DNA of 42,227 nt from an uncultured Lachnospiraceae bacterium (GCA_947175055.1 CAMWLJ010000020.1:1-42227), one strand, 5' to 3'; counted from the stretch's first letter, positions 33,712 through 41,216 are shown. Notes: generated by a model not told the origin, from the letters alone. A program made the numbers and translations.

Positions 33712-34338
33712 ATGAATACAATTATCACCATCGGTCGCCAGTTTGGTTCCGGCGGTCGTGAGATCGGGAAGAAAGTAGCCGAATATTTCGGGATTAAATT
33801 TTATGATAAGGATCTATTGACGCGGGCAGCGAAGGAGAGTGGTTTCTGTGAAGAGATGATCCAGAGCCACGACGAACGGCCGACAAATTCATTCCTCTAT
33901 AATCTGGTTATGGATACGTATTCTTTCGGTTATAATTCTTCTTCTTTTGTGGATATGCCAATCAGCCATAAGGTTTTCCTGGCACAGTTCGACACGATCA
34001 AGAAGATTGCCAGTGAAGGGCCCTGTGTGATCGTAGGCAGATGTGCCGACTATGCATTGCATGACTATCAGAACTGTCTGCATCTCTTTATCCTTGCTGA
34101 TAAGGATCGCAGAGTGAAGCGTATCATGGAGCGTTACGAGGATGTCACAACAGAGCAGAAGGCTCTCGATATGATCAACAAGAAGGATAAACAGCGGCAG
34201 AGTTATTACAATTATTATTCCTCTAAGAAATGGGGCCGTTCAGAGAGTTACGACCTGTCCGTCAACAGCGGTGTGCTGGGTATAGACGGAACCGTGAAAT
34301 TGATCGCGCAGTTTGTGGAAGATTTCGAGAGCAGATAA
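33712..34338 (+). CDS. Cytidylate kinase-like family protein
   Basis: The 208-residue protein begins MNTIITIGRQFGSGGREIGKKVAEYFG, with the modified P-loop GRQFGSGGREIG typical of the cytidylate kinase-like AAA-type family common in Clostridia. ARG-type lid residues occur in DKDRRVKRIMERYE and KKDKQRQSYYNYYSSKKWG. It is distinct from canonical Cmk; the phosphate acceptor is unknown. It forms a single-gene unit between its own promoter and terminator. Confidence 0.85.
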   Translation: MNTIITIGRQFGSGGREIGKKVAEYFGIKFYDKDLLTRAAKESGFCEEMIQSHDERPTNSFLYNLVMDTYSFGYNSSSFVDMPISHKVFLAQFDTIKKIASEGPCVIVGRCADYALHDYQNCLHLFILADKDRRVKRIMERYEDVTTEQKALDMINKKDKQRQSYYNYYSSKKWGRSESYDLSVNSGVLGIDGTVKLIAQFVEDFESR

Positions 34339-34408
34339 GATATCGGTATGCCGTATGCCGGTAAGGTCCGGACAGGAAAGTCTCGTACAATTAACGTATA
34401 AATAGTAG

Positions 34409-34449
34409 AAGGGCAGAAGCAATGATTGATTTACGCTTTTGCCCTTTTT
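34409..34449 (+). terminator. Intrinsic terminator after the kinase-like gene
   Basis: AAGGGCAGAAGC (34409-34420) pairs with GCTTTTGCCCTT (34435-34446) over 12 positions, including one G-U, followed by a short T-run. Confidence 0.85.
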
Positions 34450-34480
34450 AACGAAATGATCATGTATTTCCGCAGCCAGG

Positions 34481-34507
34481 ATTCATAGTTATATATTCAT
34501 AGTTATA
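34481..34507. repeat. Two-copy 14-bp tandem repeat
   Basis: ATTCATAGTTATA occurs at 34481-34493 and again at 34495-34507 with one base between, in the gap between convergent genes. Confidence 0.7.
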
Positions 34508-34519
34508 AGGTCAGATCTT

Positions 34520-35047
34520 TCAGGCCTTCACTAATTCATATATATTGCTCATTTCTGCCTGTTCGTCGTATAGATCCTGATACATCTTAGTTTCAACGAC
34601 AATAAAGCCTGCCTTCTCCAAAGTCTTACAAGAAGCGATATTTGCAACATTGGCCGTAGCAACAAGTTTAGTCAGGTCATATTTTGCAAACAGATAGTCC
34701 ACGAAGCATTGTAATGCCTCAGCAGCATATCCGTTACCGCGATGCTCAGCGCCAATAAAGTATGTGACACCGACTTCCATAAAATCCTCATAAAACGAAC
34801 TTCCGACAGAACCGATCACCTGATGATCTGCCTTCTCCTCTATAGCAAATGCCAGATATTCATGGTACGGATCATCCTCCAATTCCAGTTTCATAGCTTC
34901 CTTTATAAAATCACCCATCCATTTGTGACATTCACTGCAATCGCCGTAAATTTCTGTTAAACTGCCATCGGAAGCCATTTCAATAAATGCATTTTCATCT
35001 GATGTTTCTATACTTCTTATATTTAATCTTTTGGTTTCTAAAAACAT
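34520..35047 (-). CDS. GNAT family N-acetyltransferase (RimJ/RimL type)
   Basis: The 175-residue protein begins MFLETKRLNIRSIETSDENAF, the standard RimJ/RimL-like opening, and has acetyl-CoA-binding features in GVTYFIGAEHRGNGYAAEALQCFVDYLF (the R/Q-x-x-G-x-G/A loop appears as HRGNGYA) followed by CKTLEKAGFIV. The acceptor cannot be deduced. The start at 35047 is chosen over the longer frame from 35146 because the family motif begins there and a GGTAGGTAG site precedes it. Confidence 0.88.
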   Translation of the reverse strand: MFLETKRLNIRSIETSDENAFIEMASDGSLTEIYGDCSECHKWMGDFIKEAMKLELEDDPYHEYLAFAIEEKADHQVIGSVGSSFYEDFMEVGVTYFIGAEHRGNGYAAEALQCFVDYLFAKYDLTKLVATANVANIASCKTLEKAGFIVVETKMYQDLYDEQAEMSNIYELVKA

Positions 35048-35134
35048 ATCTCTACCTACCTTATGTATAATGTGTTGTGGGCAAAAGATGCCATACAGTA
35101 TTGTATGTAAAAGAAGATAAGTTATTCTATCTAG

Positions 35135-35168
35135 AACTATTCGCAAAACACAAGTTTAACGAATAGTT
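35135..35168 (-). repeat. Inverted repeat between the small membrane protein and GNAT genes
   Basis: AACTATTCG (35135-35143) is the exact reverse complement of 35160-35168, with a 16-nt loop. No T-tract follows. A possible minus-strand -10, TATAAT (35195-35190), lies beside it but lacks a good -35. Confidence 0.45.
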
Positions 35169-35208
35169 GCATGTGAAATAATCATATACATTATACAAAC
35201 CTATTTTC

Positions 35209-35463
35209 TTATAATCCTTTGCGTTCCCGAAAATCCTCAGTGCTGTTATACTTTGTCACATAAGTCCGGTATCCATTATTCTGGTTGATCTGTTTTGCCT
35301 GTCTTTGTTTTTTGTCTGAGCCATAGTTCAGATAATTTTCTCGATAATGCCGGACTGTGTCAATCTCATCCGTAGCACGTCTGCGTTTCCTGGATGTGTG
35401 ACGCATATAGAAATAAATTGCGATAATGATGAGCACTGTGATGAATAAAATACCGCCAGACAT
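35209..35463 (-). CDS. Small single-pass membrane protein
   Basis: The 84-residue protein has one N-terminal membrane helix (about 4-20, GGILFITVLIIIAIYFY) followed by a very basic stretch (RHTSRKRRRA) and a polar tail. GGGAGG lies 6 nt upstream of the ATG, so it is likely translated. No family is recognised. It follows dtd by 78 bp on the minus strand. Confidence 0.6.
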   Translation of the reverse strand: MSGGILFITVLIIIAIYFYMRHTSRKRRRATDEIDTVRHYRENYLNYGSDKKQRQAKQINQNNGYRTYVTKYNSTEDFRERKGL

Positions 35464-35507
35464 TATATACCTCCCATGATTCTGCTTTGCGGAATCTCAG
35501 ATTAATC

Positions 35508-35571
35508 TCAGAATCCCGATGGCTTAGAATCCAGCCAACTCTCAAAATCCCAATACCTCGGAATCCAACCA
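35508..35571. repeat. Near-tandem duplication of the dtd 3' end
   Basis: The last 30 bp of dtd including its stop (35542-35571) resemble the next 30 bp downstream (35508-35537), 23 of 30 identical, with a 34-bp period. On the minus strand, the first copy encodes WLDSEVLGF-stop and the second would encode WLDSKPSGF-stop. Confidence 0.6.
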
Positions 35572-35994
35572 AATTGTAAACGGACCATCATTGACAAGAG
35601 AAACCTTCATCACAGCACCAAATTCACCGTGTTCGACCTTGGAAACAGATTCACGGCATTTGGCGATGATATATTCGTAAAGTTCTTCTGCCAGATCTGG
35701 TTTGCCGGAATCGATAAAAGATGGGCGGTTGCCATGTTTACAATCGGCATACAGTGTGAATTGTGAAATAATTAACAATTCACCATTGACAGATGACAAA
35801 TTAAGATTTGTCTTATCGTTTTCATCACTGAAAATACGCAGATTAATTAATTTGCGTATCATTTTATCTGCAATCTCTTTGGTATCCGTGTTGGAAACAC
35901 CGACAAATACGCATAGTCCCTGCCCTATCGCACCAACTGTGCGATCTTCCACTGTTACATCTGCATTAGTTACTCTTTGAATCAGAAATCTCAT
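35542..35994 (-). CDS. dtd: D-aminoacyl-tRNA deacylase
   Basis: Dtd hydrolyses D-aminoacyl-tRNAs (and glycyl-tRNA-Ala), protecting translation from D-amino acids. The 150-residue protein has the two active-site motifs SQFTLYAD (catalytic Thr region) and NDGPFT (Gly-Pro cis motif; the usual form is NxGPVT). It begins MRFLIQRVTNADVTV, which fixes the start at 35994 rather than at 36069. The start overlaps the end of the AI-2E gene by 29 nt on the same strand. Confidence 0.95.
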   Translation of the reverse strand: MRFLIQRVTNADVTVEDRTVGAIGQGLCVFVGVSNTDTKEIADKMIRKLINLRIFSDENDKTNLNLSSVNGELLIISQFTLYADCKHGNRPSFIDSGKPDLAEELYEYIIAKCRESVSKVEHGEFGAVMKVSLVNDGPFTIWLDSEVLGF

Positions 35995-37270
35995 TGCTGC
36001 TCTCTTCCTTCTTTTTTTTCTTTTTGACAGGAACGTACTCAGTGAAGATCTTCTTCTCGTCGATTTCACCTACGGTCATATATGGCTGCAAATCGGTGGG
36101 AAGATCCTTCTTGCGGAGCATCCTGTTCACAACGGCCTTCACCCCTGCATAGAACACTGCGAAGATCGGTACACCGACCACCATACCAAGAACCCCGAAC
36201 AGACCACCGAAGATCGTGATCGAGAAGATAACCCAGAAGCCAGACAAACCGGTAGAATCTCCCAAAATCTTCGGCCCCAGGATATTACCGTCAAACTGCT
36301 GGATGAAAAGGATCAAGATGATAAAGTACAGCGCCTGCAGGGGATCCACCATCAATACCAATAGCGCACTCGGGATTCCACCGATCCACGGCCCAAAAAA
36401 GGGAATCACATTCGTCACACCCACGATCACACTCACAAGAATGGCATAAGGTGTACCAATGATATTGGTACAGATAAAGCAAATGATACCGATGATAATC
36501 GAATCTACGATCTTACCGCCGATAAATCCGATAAACGTACCGTGGATAAAGCGGAAATTAGAGATCACTTCATTGCCCGTCTTGCGGTCAAACAGCGCAT
36601 AGACAATCTTCTTAGCCTGCCCGGCAAACCTCTCTTTGCTGCCCATAACATAGATAGATATGATAAAACCAATCACAAAATTCCATAATGCCTTAAAGAT
36701 GCTTAGCACGCTTAACGACAATGTCTTGACAAGGCCATTAATATTCGGAAGCAGATTTGTATTGAAATAATCCAGAAGCTTAGGTGAGTACTGTGCCAGC
36801 AGCTCATTCACCGTCTGTTCCAGGTCGGGATTGTTCTTCATAAGTCCCAGTGCCCAATGATTCAGATTATTGAGATAGATAGGAAGCTGAAAAATAATGC
36901 TTTGGATACTACGTATCACCTCAGGAATGATCAATCCGAAGAATTCATAGAATACGATCACGATCAAAATAACTGTTATCAGCATGGAAACACCTCGGAT
37001 CCGTTTCCTGCTCTTCGCATTCTCCGGTAATTTTGCCTTCTTATAAAGGGGCACGATTACTTTGCTCTCAATCTTATTGAGAACAGGTGTCATCAAATAT
37101 GCAAGCACAAAACCGTCAATGATCGGCATGGCAATACCTACCAGCGTGCGCAGACCACTGGAAAGGCTGGATCTATGGAACAATATATAATAGAAAAAAA
37201 TGCTCGCTGCAATGACCAGAAAAGCGGTGATACCCCAGTATATATATTTCCTGTCAAATTTAAATTTCAT
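35966..37270 (-). CDS. AI-2E family transporter (PerM/TqsA type permease)
   Basis: The 434-residue protein has about eight hydrophobic helices and the family signatures VIPFFGPWIGGIPSALLVL and FDGNILGPKILGDSTGLSGFWVIFSI. Members include TqsA and putative Na+/H+ or signal exporters; the substrate is unknown here. The C-terminal tail is very basic (VPVKKKKKKEES). GGGAG lies about 12 nt upstream. A minus-strand extended -10 (TGG plus TATACT, 37319-37311) is the best promoter candidate. Confidence 0.9.
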   Translation of the reverse strand: MKFKFDRKYIYWGITAFLVIAASIFFYYILFHRSSLSSGLRTLVGIAMPIIDGFVLAYLMTPVLNKIESKVIVPLYKKAKLPENAKSRKRIRGVSMLITVILIVIVFYEFFGLIIPEVIRSIQSIIFQLPIYLNNLNHWALGLMKNNPDLEQTVNELLAQYSPKLLDYFNTNLLPNINGLVKTLSLSVLSIFKALWNFVIGFIISIYVMGSKERFAGQAKKIVYALFDRKTGNEVISNFRFIHGTFIGFIGGKIVDSIIIGIICFICTNIIGTPYAILVSVIVGVTNVIPFFGPWIGGIPSALLVLMVDPLQALYFIILILFIQQFDGNILGPKILGDSTGLSGFWVIFSITIFGGLFGVLGMVVGVPIFAVFYAGVKAVVNRMLRKKDLPTDLQPYMTVGEIDEKKIFTEYVPVKKKKKKEESSNEISDSKSN

Positions 37271-37357
37271 GCCGTAATTACACTCCCTGTCGTTAATCTA
37301 AGCTATCTCTAGTATACCATTTTTTTCAAAAACTGCATTATATTTTACAAAAAATTA

Positions 37358-37386
37358 ATGTCATCTGAACAAATATTCTGTATAAT
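37358..37386 (+). promoter_or_regulatory. Promoter of the TtcA-like gene with an embedded LexA-type box
   Basis: ATGTCA (37358-37363) and a perfect TATAAT (37381-37386) are 17 bp apart. TGAACAAATATTCT (37366-37379) in the spacer is identical in 13 of 14 positions to the box ahead of lexA at 40192-40205 (first base T instead of C) and fits the Gram-positive CGAACRNRYGTTYG consensus with few deviations. Confidence 0.6.
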
Positions 37387-37470
37387 ATAGCTGTTGAAAT
37401 ATATGACATTGAAATATTGGCTTTTGAGAAAACGATATAAATCTGCAGGAAATGATGACAGGAGACAGAA

Positions 37471-38190
37471 ATGAAATTACAACAAGTATACAGCCTTACA
37501 CGCAAGGCTATTGATGATTATCATATGATACAAGCCGGCGATGAGATCGCCATCGGTATATCCGGCGGCAAGGACAGTCTTACATTGCTCTATGCCCTGC
37601 AGGGGCTGCGCCGTTTCTATCCGCATCCGTTCAAGCTTTGTGCCGTTACGGTCGATCTGGGCTTTGACAATCTGAAGCTTGACAAGATCAGCGAACTTTG
37701 CGAAGATCTCGACGTGCCCTATCATATCATTCACACGTATATTGCTAAGATCATATTTGAGGATCGTCGAGAAAGCAATCCCTGCTCACTGTGTGCCAAA
37801 ATGCGCAAAGGAGCTTTAAATGACGCCATGAAGGCGATTGGCTGCAATAAGGTGGCCTATGCACACCATAAGGACGATGTGGTGGAAACAATGATGATGT
37901 CTCTGATCTATGAGGGCAGGTTTCATACTTTCCGTCCTGTCACCTATCTGGACCGCACCGACATCACCGTGATAAGACCTTTGGTCTATATGAATGAAGC
38001 TGACGTGATCGGTTTCGTCAATAAATATGAAGTTCCGGTGGTCAAAAGTCCCTGCCCCGCAGACGGCCATACAAAGCGGGAATATATCAAGAATCTCGTA
38101 CAAAAGATCAATCTGGAATCACCTGGTGTCAAGGAAAGAATGTTTACAGCGATCCAGAATGGTAAACTGGACGGCTGGAGCCTGCACTAA
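37471..38190 (+). CDS. TtcA-family tRNA thiolation protein
   Basis: The 239-residue PP-loop ATPase has SGGKDS (31-36), the CxxC pair C105 and C108 (PCSLCAK), and a third cysteine C195 (KSPCPADG). These three Cys can hold the Fe-S cluster used by TtcA-type enzymes to put sulfur into cytidine 32 of tRNA. Its exact target in Clostridia is unproven. CAGGAG lies 7 nt upstream. A LexA-type box in its promoter and a recombinase gene 65 bp downstream, with no terminator seen between, suggest a DNA-damage-regulated two-gene unit. Confidence 0.88.
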   Translation: MKLQQVYSLTRKAIDDYHMIQAGDEIAIGISGGKDSLTLLYALQGLRRFYPHPFKLCAVTVDLGFDNLKLDKISELCEDLDVPYHIIHTYIAKIIFEDRRESNPCSLCAKMRKGALNDAMKAIGCNKVAYAHHKDDVVETMMMSLIYEGRFHTFRPVTYLDRTDITVIRPLVYMNEADVIGFVNKYEVPVVKSPCPADGHTKREYIKNLVQKINLESPGVKERMFTAIQNGKLDGWSLH

Positions 38191-38255
38191 AGTGAAAGAA
38201 ATCCAGCAAGATAAAACATGAGAGTTATCAATATAAAAGGAAGGCACTTTATATC

Positions 38256-39320
38256 ATGAATCCAAAGAACAACGATTACCACACGCAACAGAGTATTGAT
38301 CACATTGAAAAAATGCGGGAAGTATTGGAAACCCTTCCTCCCTTCTGCAAACAATTCTTCCGCGGCGTCAGCGAATATACCTCCGCCAGGACAAGGCTTG
38401 CTTATGCATATGATATCAGGGTCTTCTTTGAATATCTGCATGACAATAACAGGAGCCTGGCAAACATGGATATTCGGGACTTTCCGCTCTCCCTTCTGGA
38501 ACGACTTACCAGAGAAGATATCGAAGAATACATGGAATATCTCAGTTACTATCAAAAGGACGGTAAGGAATACACCAACGATGAGCGGGGTAAAAAGAGG
38601 AAACTTGCTTCACTCAGGAGTTTCTATAACTATTACTTTCAGGCAGAGCTGATCGAAAAAAATCCGGCGGTACTCGTTCCCCTGCCGAAGCTACATGAAA
38701 AAGAAATCATTCGCCTCGATCCGGCTGAAGTGGCGATTCTTCTGGATCAAGTGGAAGACGGTACGGGACTTACCAAAACACAGAAGCGCTTCCATCAAGC
38801 AACCAAAATAAGGGATGTAGCCATACTCACACTCTTGTTGGGAACAGGTATCCGTGTCTCTGAGTGTGTGGGACTGGATATCCGTGACGTTGATTTCAGA
38901 AATAACGGTATCCGTATCCTGCGAAAAGGTGGTTATGAGGCAGTCATCTATTTTGGTGAAGAAGTGGAGGATGCACTGTTGGACTACCTGGAAGAGAGAC
39001 AACATATCATACCACAGTCAGGTCATGAAGACGCTCTGTTCCTTTCCCTGCAAAACCGACGCATGTCGGTACGGGCCGTAGAGAATATGGTAAAGAAGTA
39101 TTCTGCTACAGTCACAAGCCTTAAGAAAATCACCCCTCATAAGCTCAGAAGCACCTACGGAACCTCTCTATATAAAGAAACCGGAGACATCTATCTGGTT
39201 GCGGATGTGCTTGGCCATAAGGATGTCAATACTACCAGAAAACATTATGCAGCGTTGGAAGATGACCGACGCCGTTACGCTGCCCGGCAGGTGAAACTGC
39301 GTGAAAACCTTCCGGAGTAG
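38256..39320 (+). CDS. Tyrosine recombinase (XerC/XerD type)
   Basis: The 354-residue protein has an N-terminal core-binding SAM-like domain and a C-terminal catalytic domain with R200 (TGIRVSEC), a beta-hairpin Lys (ILRKGG), H295-x-x-R298 (HKLR), H321 (GHKDVNTT) and nucleophile Y331 (KHY). These are the full active-site set, so it should be catalytic. Xer-type enzymes resolve chromosome dimers at dif, but a phage-type integrase role cannot be excluded; no att site or phage genes are nearby. The start follows AAGGAAGG. Confidence 0.9.
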   Translation: MNPKNNDYHTQQSIDHIEKMREVLETLPPFCKQFFRGVSEYTSARTRLAYAYDIRVFFEYLHDNNRSLANMDIRDFPLSLLERLTREDIEEYMEYLSYYQKDGKEYTNDERGKKRKLASLRSFYNYYFQAELIEKNPAVLVPLPKLHEKEIIRLDPAEVAILLDQVEDGTGLTKTQKRFHQATKIRDVAILTLLLGTGIRVSECVGLDIRDVDFRNNGIRILRKGGYEAVIYFGEEVEDALLDYLEERQHIIPQSGHEDALFLSLQNRRMSVRAVENMVKKYSATVTSLKKITPHKLRSTYGTSLYKETGDIYLVADVLGHKDVNTTRKHYAALEDDRRRYAARQVKLRENLPE

Positions 39321-39380
39321 CCTGCTTCTCCACGTTTATTCAGTCTCTATATGCATTCCGGGCCTGCACCCTCCTTCATG

Positions 39381-39420
39381 TTTTCCTCCATACCGAAGCG
39401 CTTTGCGCTGAGGACACGAG
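39381..39420 (-). repeat. Copy A of a short leader-like repeat
   Basis: On the minus strand this 40-bp sequence contains a small AGCGC/GCGCT hairpin (39397-39409), then GGAGGAAAACATG. It closely resembles the sequence in front of rsfS at 42189-42227. Here it leads only to a ten-codon reading frame. Confidence 0.5.
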
Positions 39421-39517
39421 CAGAATTTCAGATTCTGCTCTGCGATCAACAGAATTTGTGACGCTTCGGCACAAATTCTTGGTTGAATAAATTGCTCATC
39501 AGAGAATTTATTCAACC
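39418..39517. repeat. Array of three perfect hairpins
   Basis: H1: 9-bp stem GAGCAGAAT/ATTCTGCTC (39418-39440, 5-nt loop). H2: 10-bp stem AGAATTTGTG/CACAAATTCT (39451-39479, 9-nt loop). H3: 13-bp stem GGTTGAATAAATT/AATTTATTCAACC (39481-39517, 11-nt loop). They lie head to tail between two convergent genes. Their cores share the AGAATTT word. None has a clear T-tract. Confidence 0.65.
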
Positions 39518-39566
39518 TTGTACTGCATCAAACATTGAAGATGGGTACAAGTATGAATCGTCACGC

Positions 39567-39974
39567 TCAATCTCCGGTATGACTGACATAATAAGGGACG
39601 ATCAGATATTTCCCGTAGTGAATGAAGTCTCCCTCTATAGAGTTCATCTGTCTGACTTCGGCAATATAATCCTGTATAGAGTCATAATGGGTATCATCCA
39701 TATACTGTTCAGCAATCGACCATAGAGTATCATGATTGGATATCGTGATACTCTTATAGTACTTATCAGAAACTCCTACATCATTCTTCGCATTAGACCG
39801 AAAAGTACTCAAGGTAAAAGAACTTACCGCGATCAGAAAGACCGTCACCAGAAATATATGTAAATGCTTCTTCATCTCCCGCTGTCTCCGGATCCTGTTC
39901 CTGATGATTCTTCTCTCACTCTTATGCGCTTCTGCACTTGCGTTCCTGTTTGCCCTCGAATCTTCTGTATTCAT
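39567..39974 (-). CDS. YneA-like LysM division inhibitor (SOS-associated)
   Basis: The 135-residue protein has a very basic cytoplasmic N-terminus (RRIIRNRIRRQREMKK), one membrane helix (about 40-58) and a C-terminal LysM peptidoglycan-binding domain (ITISNHDTLWSIAEQY to the end). This layout, and divergence from lexA, match B. subtilis YneA, which blocks cell division during the SOS response. The function here is inferred from these. The ATG at 39974 has AGGTGG 6 nt upstream; a GTG start three codons earlier is possible. Confidence 0.8.
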   Translation of the reverse strand: MNTEDSRANRNASAEAHKSERRIIRNRIRRQREMKKHLHIFLVTVFLIAVSSFTLSTFRSNAKNDVGVSDKYYKSITISNHDTLWSIAEQYMDDTHYDSIQDYIAEVRQMNSIEGDFIHYGKYLIVPYYVSHTGD

Positions 39975-40105
39975 TATATCCACCTGCTTCCCGGCCTTTG
40001 TACGCTTCCCATTCTGTTCCGTTCACCACCTAACAATATAGTTACAGTTCAGTCATCGGTAGTATGGCCTTGTCTTCTGTACTTTCTTCTCCAAAGTTAT
40101 TTCAA

Positions 40106-40218
40106 AGAACATATGTTGCGAACAAATGTTCTTTACATCATGTATTATATCGAACAGGTATTCGCATGTCAATACTTGACGATAAAATAATCGAACAAAT
40201 ATTCTGAATATATGTTTG
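40106..40218. promoter_or_regulatory. Cluster of LexA-type (SOS) boxes between yneA-like and lexA
   Basis: Against CGAACRNRYGTTYG: box 1 AGAACATATGTTGC (40106-40119); box 2 CGAACAAATGTTCT (40119-40132); box 3 CGAACAGGTATTCG (40151-40164); box 4 CGAACAAATATTCT (40192-40205); and a weaker box 5 TGAATATATGTTTG (40205-40218). Boxes 1-2 and 4-5 share a single base and are directly adjacent. The 341-bp gap otherwise holds the two promoters and no gene. Confidence 0.8.
40144..40172 (-). promoter_or_regulatory. Consensus promoter for the YneA-like gene
   Basis: Read on the minus strand, TTGACA (40172-40167), a 17-bp spacer and TATAAT (40149-40144) form a perfect sigma-A promoter. LexA-type box 3 lies wholly within the spacer. 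The predicted 5' leader is about 160 nt. Confidence 0.75.
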
Positions 40219-40244
40219 CTTTTTAGTTGCTGGTGTGCTATGAT
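40216..40244 (+). promoter_or_regulatory. Extended -10 promoter of lexA
   Basis: TTGCTT (40216-40221), a 17-bp spacer and TATGAT (40239-40244) preceded by TGC. Box 5 touches the -35 element. An alternative start, TTGACG (40176-40181) with TATTCT (40200-40205), would have box 4 covering its -10. Confidence 0.6.
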
Positions 40245-40315
40245 AAGTATGGAAATAATTTATTTGGTTTTGTTAATAGTTGGTATATTTGTTTGAAAGG
40301 ATAAGGTTATTATTT

Positions 40316-40933
40316 ATGGGATATGGTAAGATTACCGCAAAGCAGCAACAGATTCTCAATTATATCAAAGATGAGATTTTACAGAGAGGTTATCCACCTG
40401 CAGTCCGTGAGATCTGTGAAGCTGTTAATCTGAAGTCTACATCTTCGGTCCATTCTCATTTAGAGACGTTGGAGAAGAACGGCTATATCAGGCGTGACCC
40501 CACGAAGCCGCGTGCGATCGAGATCTGTGACGATAATTTCCAGATGGTGCGTACTGAGATGGTCTCTATTCCGGTAATCGGACAGGTGGCGGCCGGACAG
40601 CCTATCTTGGCGGAAGCGAATATAGAGAGTTACTTCCCTGTTCCGGCAGATATGGTACCGGGAGGTGAATCCTTTGCCCTGAAGGTCAAGGGTGACTCTA
40701 TGATCAATGTCGGCATATATAGTGGTGATCAGATCTTTGTGAAATGCTGTCAGACAGCTGACAATGGAGACACCGTAGTCGCATTGATCGATGACTCCGC
40801 TACGGTTAAGACTTTTTACAAGGAAGACGGCCATATCCGCCTGCAGCCGGAGAATGATTCCATGGATCCGATCATTGTGGATGATTGCCAAATTTTAGGA
40901 AAAGTTTTTGGTGTATTTAGATTGTATCGCTGA
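40316..40933 (+). CDS. lexA: SOS repressor LexA
   Basis: LexA represses DNA-damage genes and self-cleaves when RecA is activated. The 205-residue protein has the N-terminal winged helix-turn-helix ([22 protein letters not shown]), the A93-G94 cleavage site (GQVAAGQPI), the catalytic Ser128 (KGDSMI) and Lys165 (SATVKTF). All key residues are intact. The ATG at 40316 is chosen over the ATG at 40280, because the family begins near [11 protein letters not shown] and AAAGGATAAGG precedes it. Confidence 0.97.
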   Translation: MGYGKITAKQQQILNYIKDEILQRGYPPAVREICEAVNLKSTSSVHSHLETLEKNGYIRRDPTKPRAIEICDDNFQMVRTEMVSIPVIGQVAAGQPILAEANIESYFPVPADMVPGGESFALKVKGDSMINVGIYSGDQIFVKCCQTADNGDTVVALIDDSATVKTFYKEDGHIRLQPENDSMDPIIVDDCQILGKVFGVFRLYR

Positions 40934-40965
40934 TCAAATCTGTTACAGATAATGTCCTTTACATT

Positions 40966-41128
40966 CTAGTGTGCTGACATGTTCATTTTCAGTCAAATGG
41001 CGCAGAATGAATTTTCAGGTTCAAGGCGGCTGAACGAGGCGATGAGGTGGCATCGTCGAGTGAGGTAGGCGCGGCAGACGGAAATTCAAGCAAGCCATTT
41101 AGCGAAATGTGAACGTGTCAGACACTAG
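40966..41128. mobile_element. MITE-like imperfect inverted-repeat element
   Basis: A 163-bp segment has imperfect arms of about 50 bp. CTAGTGT, CTGACA, GTTCA, AAATGGC and TGAATTT occur in order in the left arm and as reverse complements in the right arm. Its centre is GC-rich with a GATG/CATC hairpin near 41041-41054. It has no reading frame. No target-site duplication was found. Confidence 0.5.
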
Positions 41129-41177
41129 TTGTTGATTGGTTTATTTTCCAGTATAGCAATGAAGTCGTACGGTATAC

Positions 41178-41216
41178 TAATAGTAACTGTTTGGTTCATC
41201 TGAACAGTTACTATTA
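41178..41216. repeat. 14-bp perfect inverted repeat upstream of the DUF378 gene
   Basis: The stem pairs 41178-41191 with 41203-41216 with an 11-nt loop, followed by a weak T-rich stretch. It may be a terminator or leader structure. A 12-bp palindrome CTATAGCTATAG (41241-41252) follows. The 400-bp gap from lexA to DUF378 thus holds the MITE-like element and these repeats, but no gene. Confidence 0.6.

Noticed and set aside
38256-39320. Prophage or integrative element marked by the tyrosine recombinase
   Set aside because: No att repeats, tRNA target, excisionase or phage genes nearby; flanks are ordinary chromosomal genes.
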